A DNA stretch of 6,771 bases, from NCBI GenBank assembly GCA_030590405.1, contig JAUUYO010000185.1, positions 1 through 6,771 of the forward strand, written 5' to 3'. Numbering within the stretch: position 1 is the stretch's first letter; each line of letters starts with the position of its first letter. The DNA is from Kangiellaceae bacterium (GTDB lineage: Bacteria > Pseudomonadota > Gammaproteobacteria > Enterobacterales > Kangiellaceae). Below are positions 6,675 to 6,771 of this stretch, one piece after another. A model generated the notes under the pieces. It was given only the letters and a program-made list of their open reading frames with translations, did no database searches and was not told where the DNA came from. Both the position numbers and the translations under genes were made by a program.

Positions 6675-6771
6675 TTAGATAGTGGGCGACAGTTTGACAT
6701 TCCAAGGCATTAAATAATCAAGATCATCTGGCTGCTTGGGTAGCTCTTCAAGAAGATGCATGATGTAGTTA
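6675..6771 (-). CDS. IS66-family transposase (TnpC type), C-terminal 31 residues only
   Basis: The minus strand is open from the window edge to a TAA stop at 6675-6677 and encodes 31 residues. The tail runs NYIMHLLEELPKQP, then DDLDYLMPWN, ending VKLSPTI. A Y-x-x-x-LLEELP segment followed by a (L/M)PWN motif is the hallmark of the C-terminal domain of IS66 DDE transposases, where it follows the catalytic core. The catalytic residues are outside the window. Its stop lies three bases from the stop of the GH13 gene, so the two genes converge with no terminator between them. Confidence 0.75.
   Translation of the reverse strand, partial: NYIMHLLEELPKQPDDLDYLMPWNVKLSPTI

Larger units (their letters stand above)
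6646..6771 (-). mobile_element. End of an IS66-family insertion sequence, truncated by the window edge
   Basis: Read inward on the plus strand, the element begins GTAAGCGTAACGCC at 6646. This fits the GTAA(GCG) terminal inverted-repeat start typical of the IS66 family. Some 29 bases further in is the stop of a minus-strand transposase reading frame, the arrangement expected at the right end of such elements. The left end, accessory genes and full inverted repeat are outside the window, so completeness cannot be judged. The boundary falls within the last codons of the GH13 gene. Confidence 0.7.

Noticed and set aside
1..6771. CRISPR arrays, tRNA or rRNA genes, riboswitches
   Set aside because: No regularly spaced direct repeats, cloverleaf-like segments or recognisable structured RNA were seen on either strand. 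Almost all of the window is protein-coding.

Overview
The window looks like a chromosomal segment of a Gram-negative, probably gammaproteobacterial (perhaps marine) heterotroph. The evidence is a Klebsiella/Vibrio-type pullulanase, two exported lipoproteins with Gram-negative lipoboxes, moderately AT-rich DNA (about 40% GC judged by eye) and an IS66-type insertion sequence end. The genus cannot be fixed from the sequence. Nearly all of the window is an alpha-glucan (starch, glycogen, pullulan) degradation locus.

Layout from left to right. Positions 1-1883 hold the C-terminal 626 residues of a pullulanase (GH13 debranching enzyme) whose start lies outside the window. Positions 1884-2244 are intergenic: a good rho-independent terminator (about 2001-2033), then a candidate promoter and several small palindromes in front of the next gene. 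Positions 2245-4674 encode an 809-residue GH31 lipoprotein, probably an alpha-glucosidase or 4-alpha-glucosyltransferase. After 14 bases comes a GH13 alpha-amylase-family lipoprotein (4689-6671). The last 31 codons of an IS66-family transposase lie on the minus strand at the right edge (6675-6771), with the IS terminal sequence starting near 6646.

How they fit together: the pullulanase cuts alpha-1,6 branches, the GH13 lipoprotein should cut internal or short alpha-1,4 chains, and the GH31 lipoprotein should release glucose from, or disproportionate, the resulting maltooligosaccharides. The GH31 and GH13 genes are almost certainly one transcript. Both products are predicted to be lipid-anchored with Ser at +2, which suggests the outer membrane. 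No transporter or regulator gene is visible.

The most notable point is at the right edge. The IS66 end appears to lie inside the 3' end of the GH13 gene, so its last seven residues and stop codon are supplied by the insertion sequence. A Gly-to-Cys change in the pullulanase signature motif (FNWCYDP) is the other point to check. I do not see a wholly new kind of system here.
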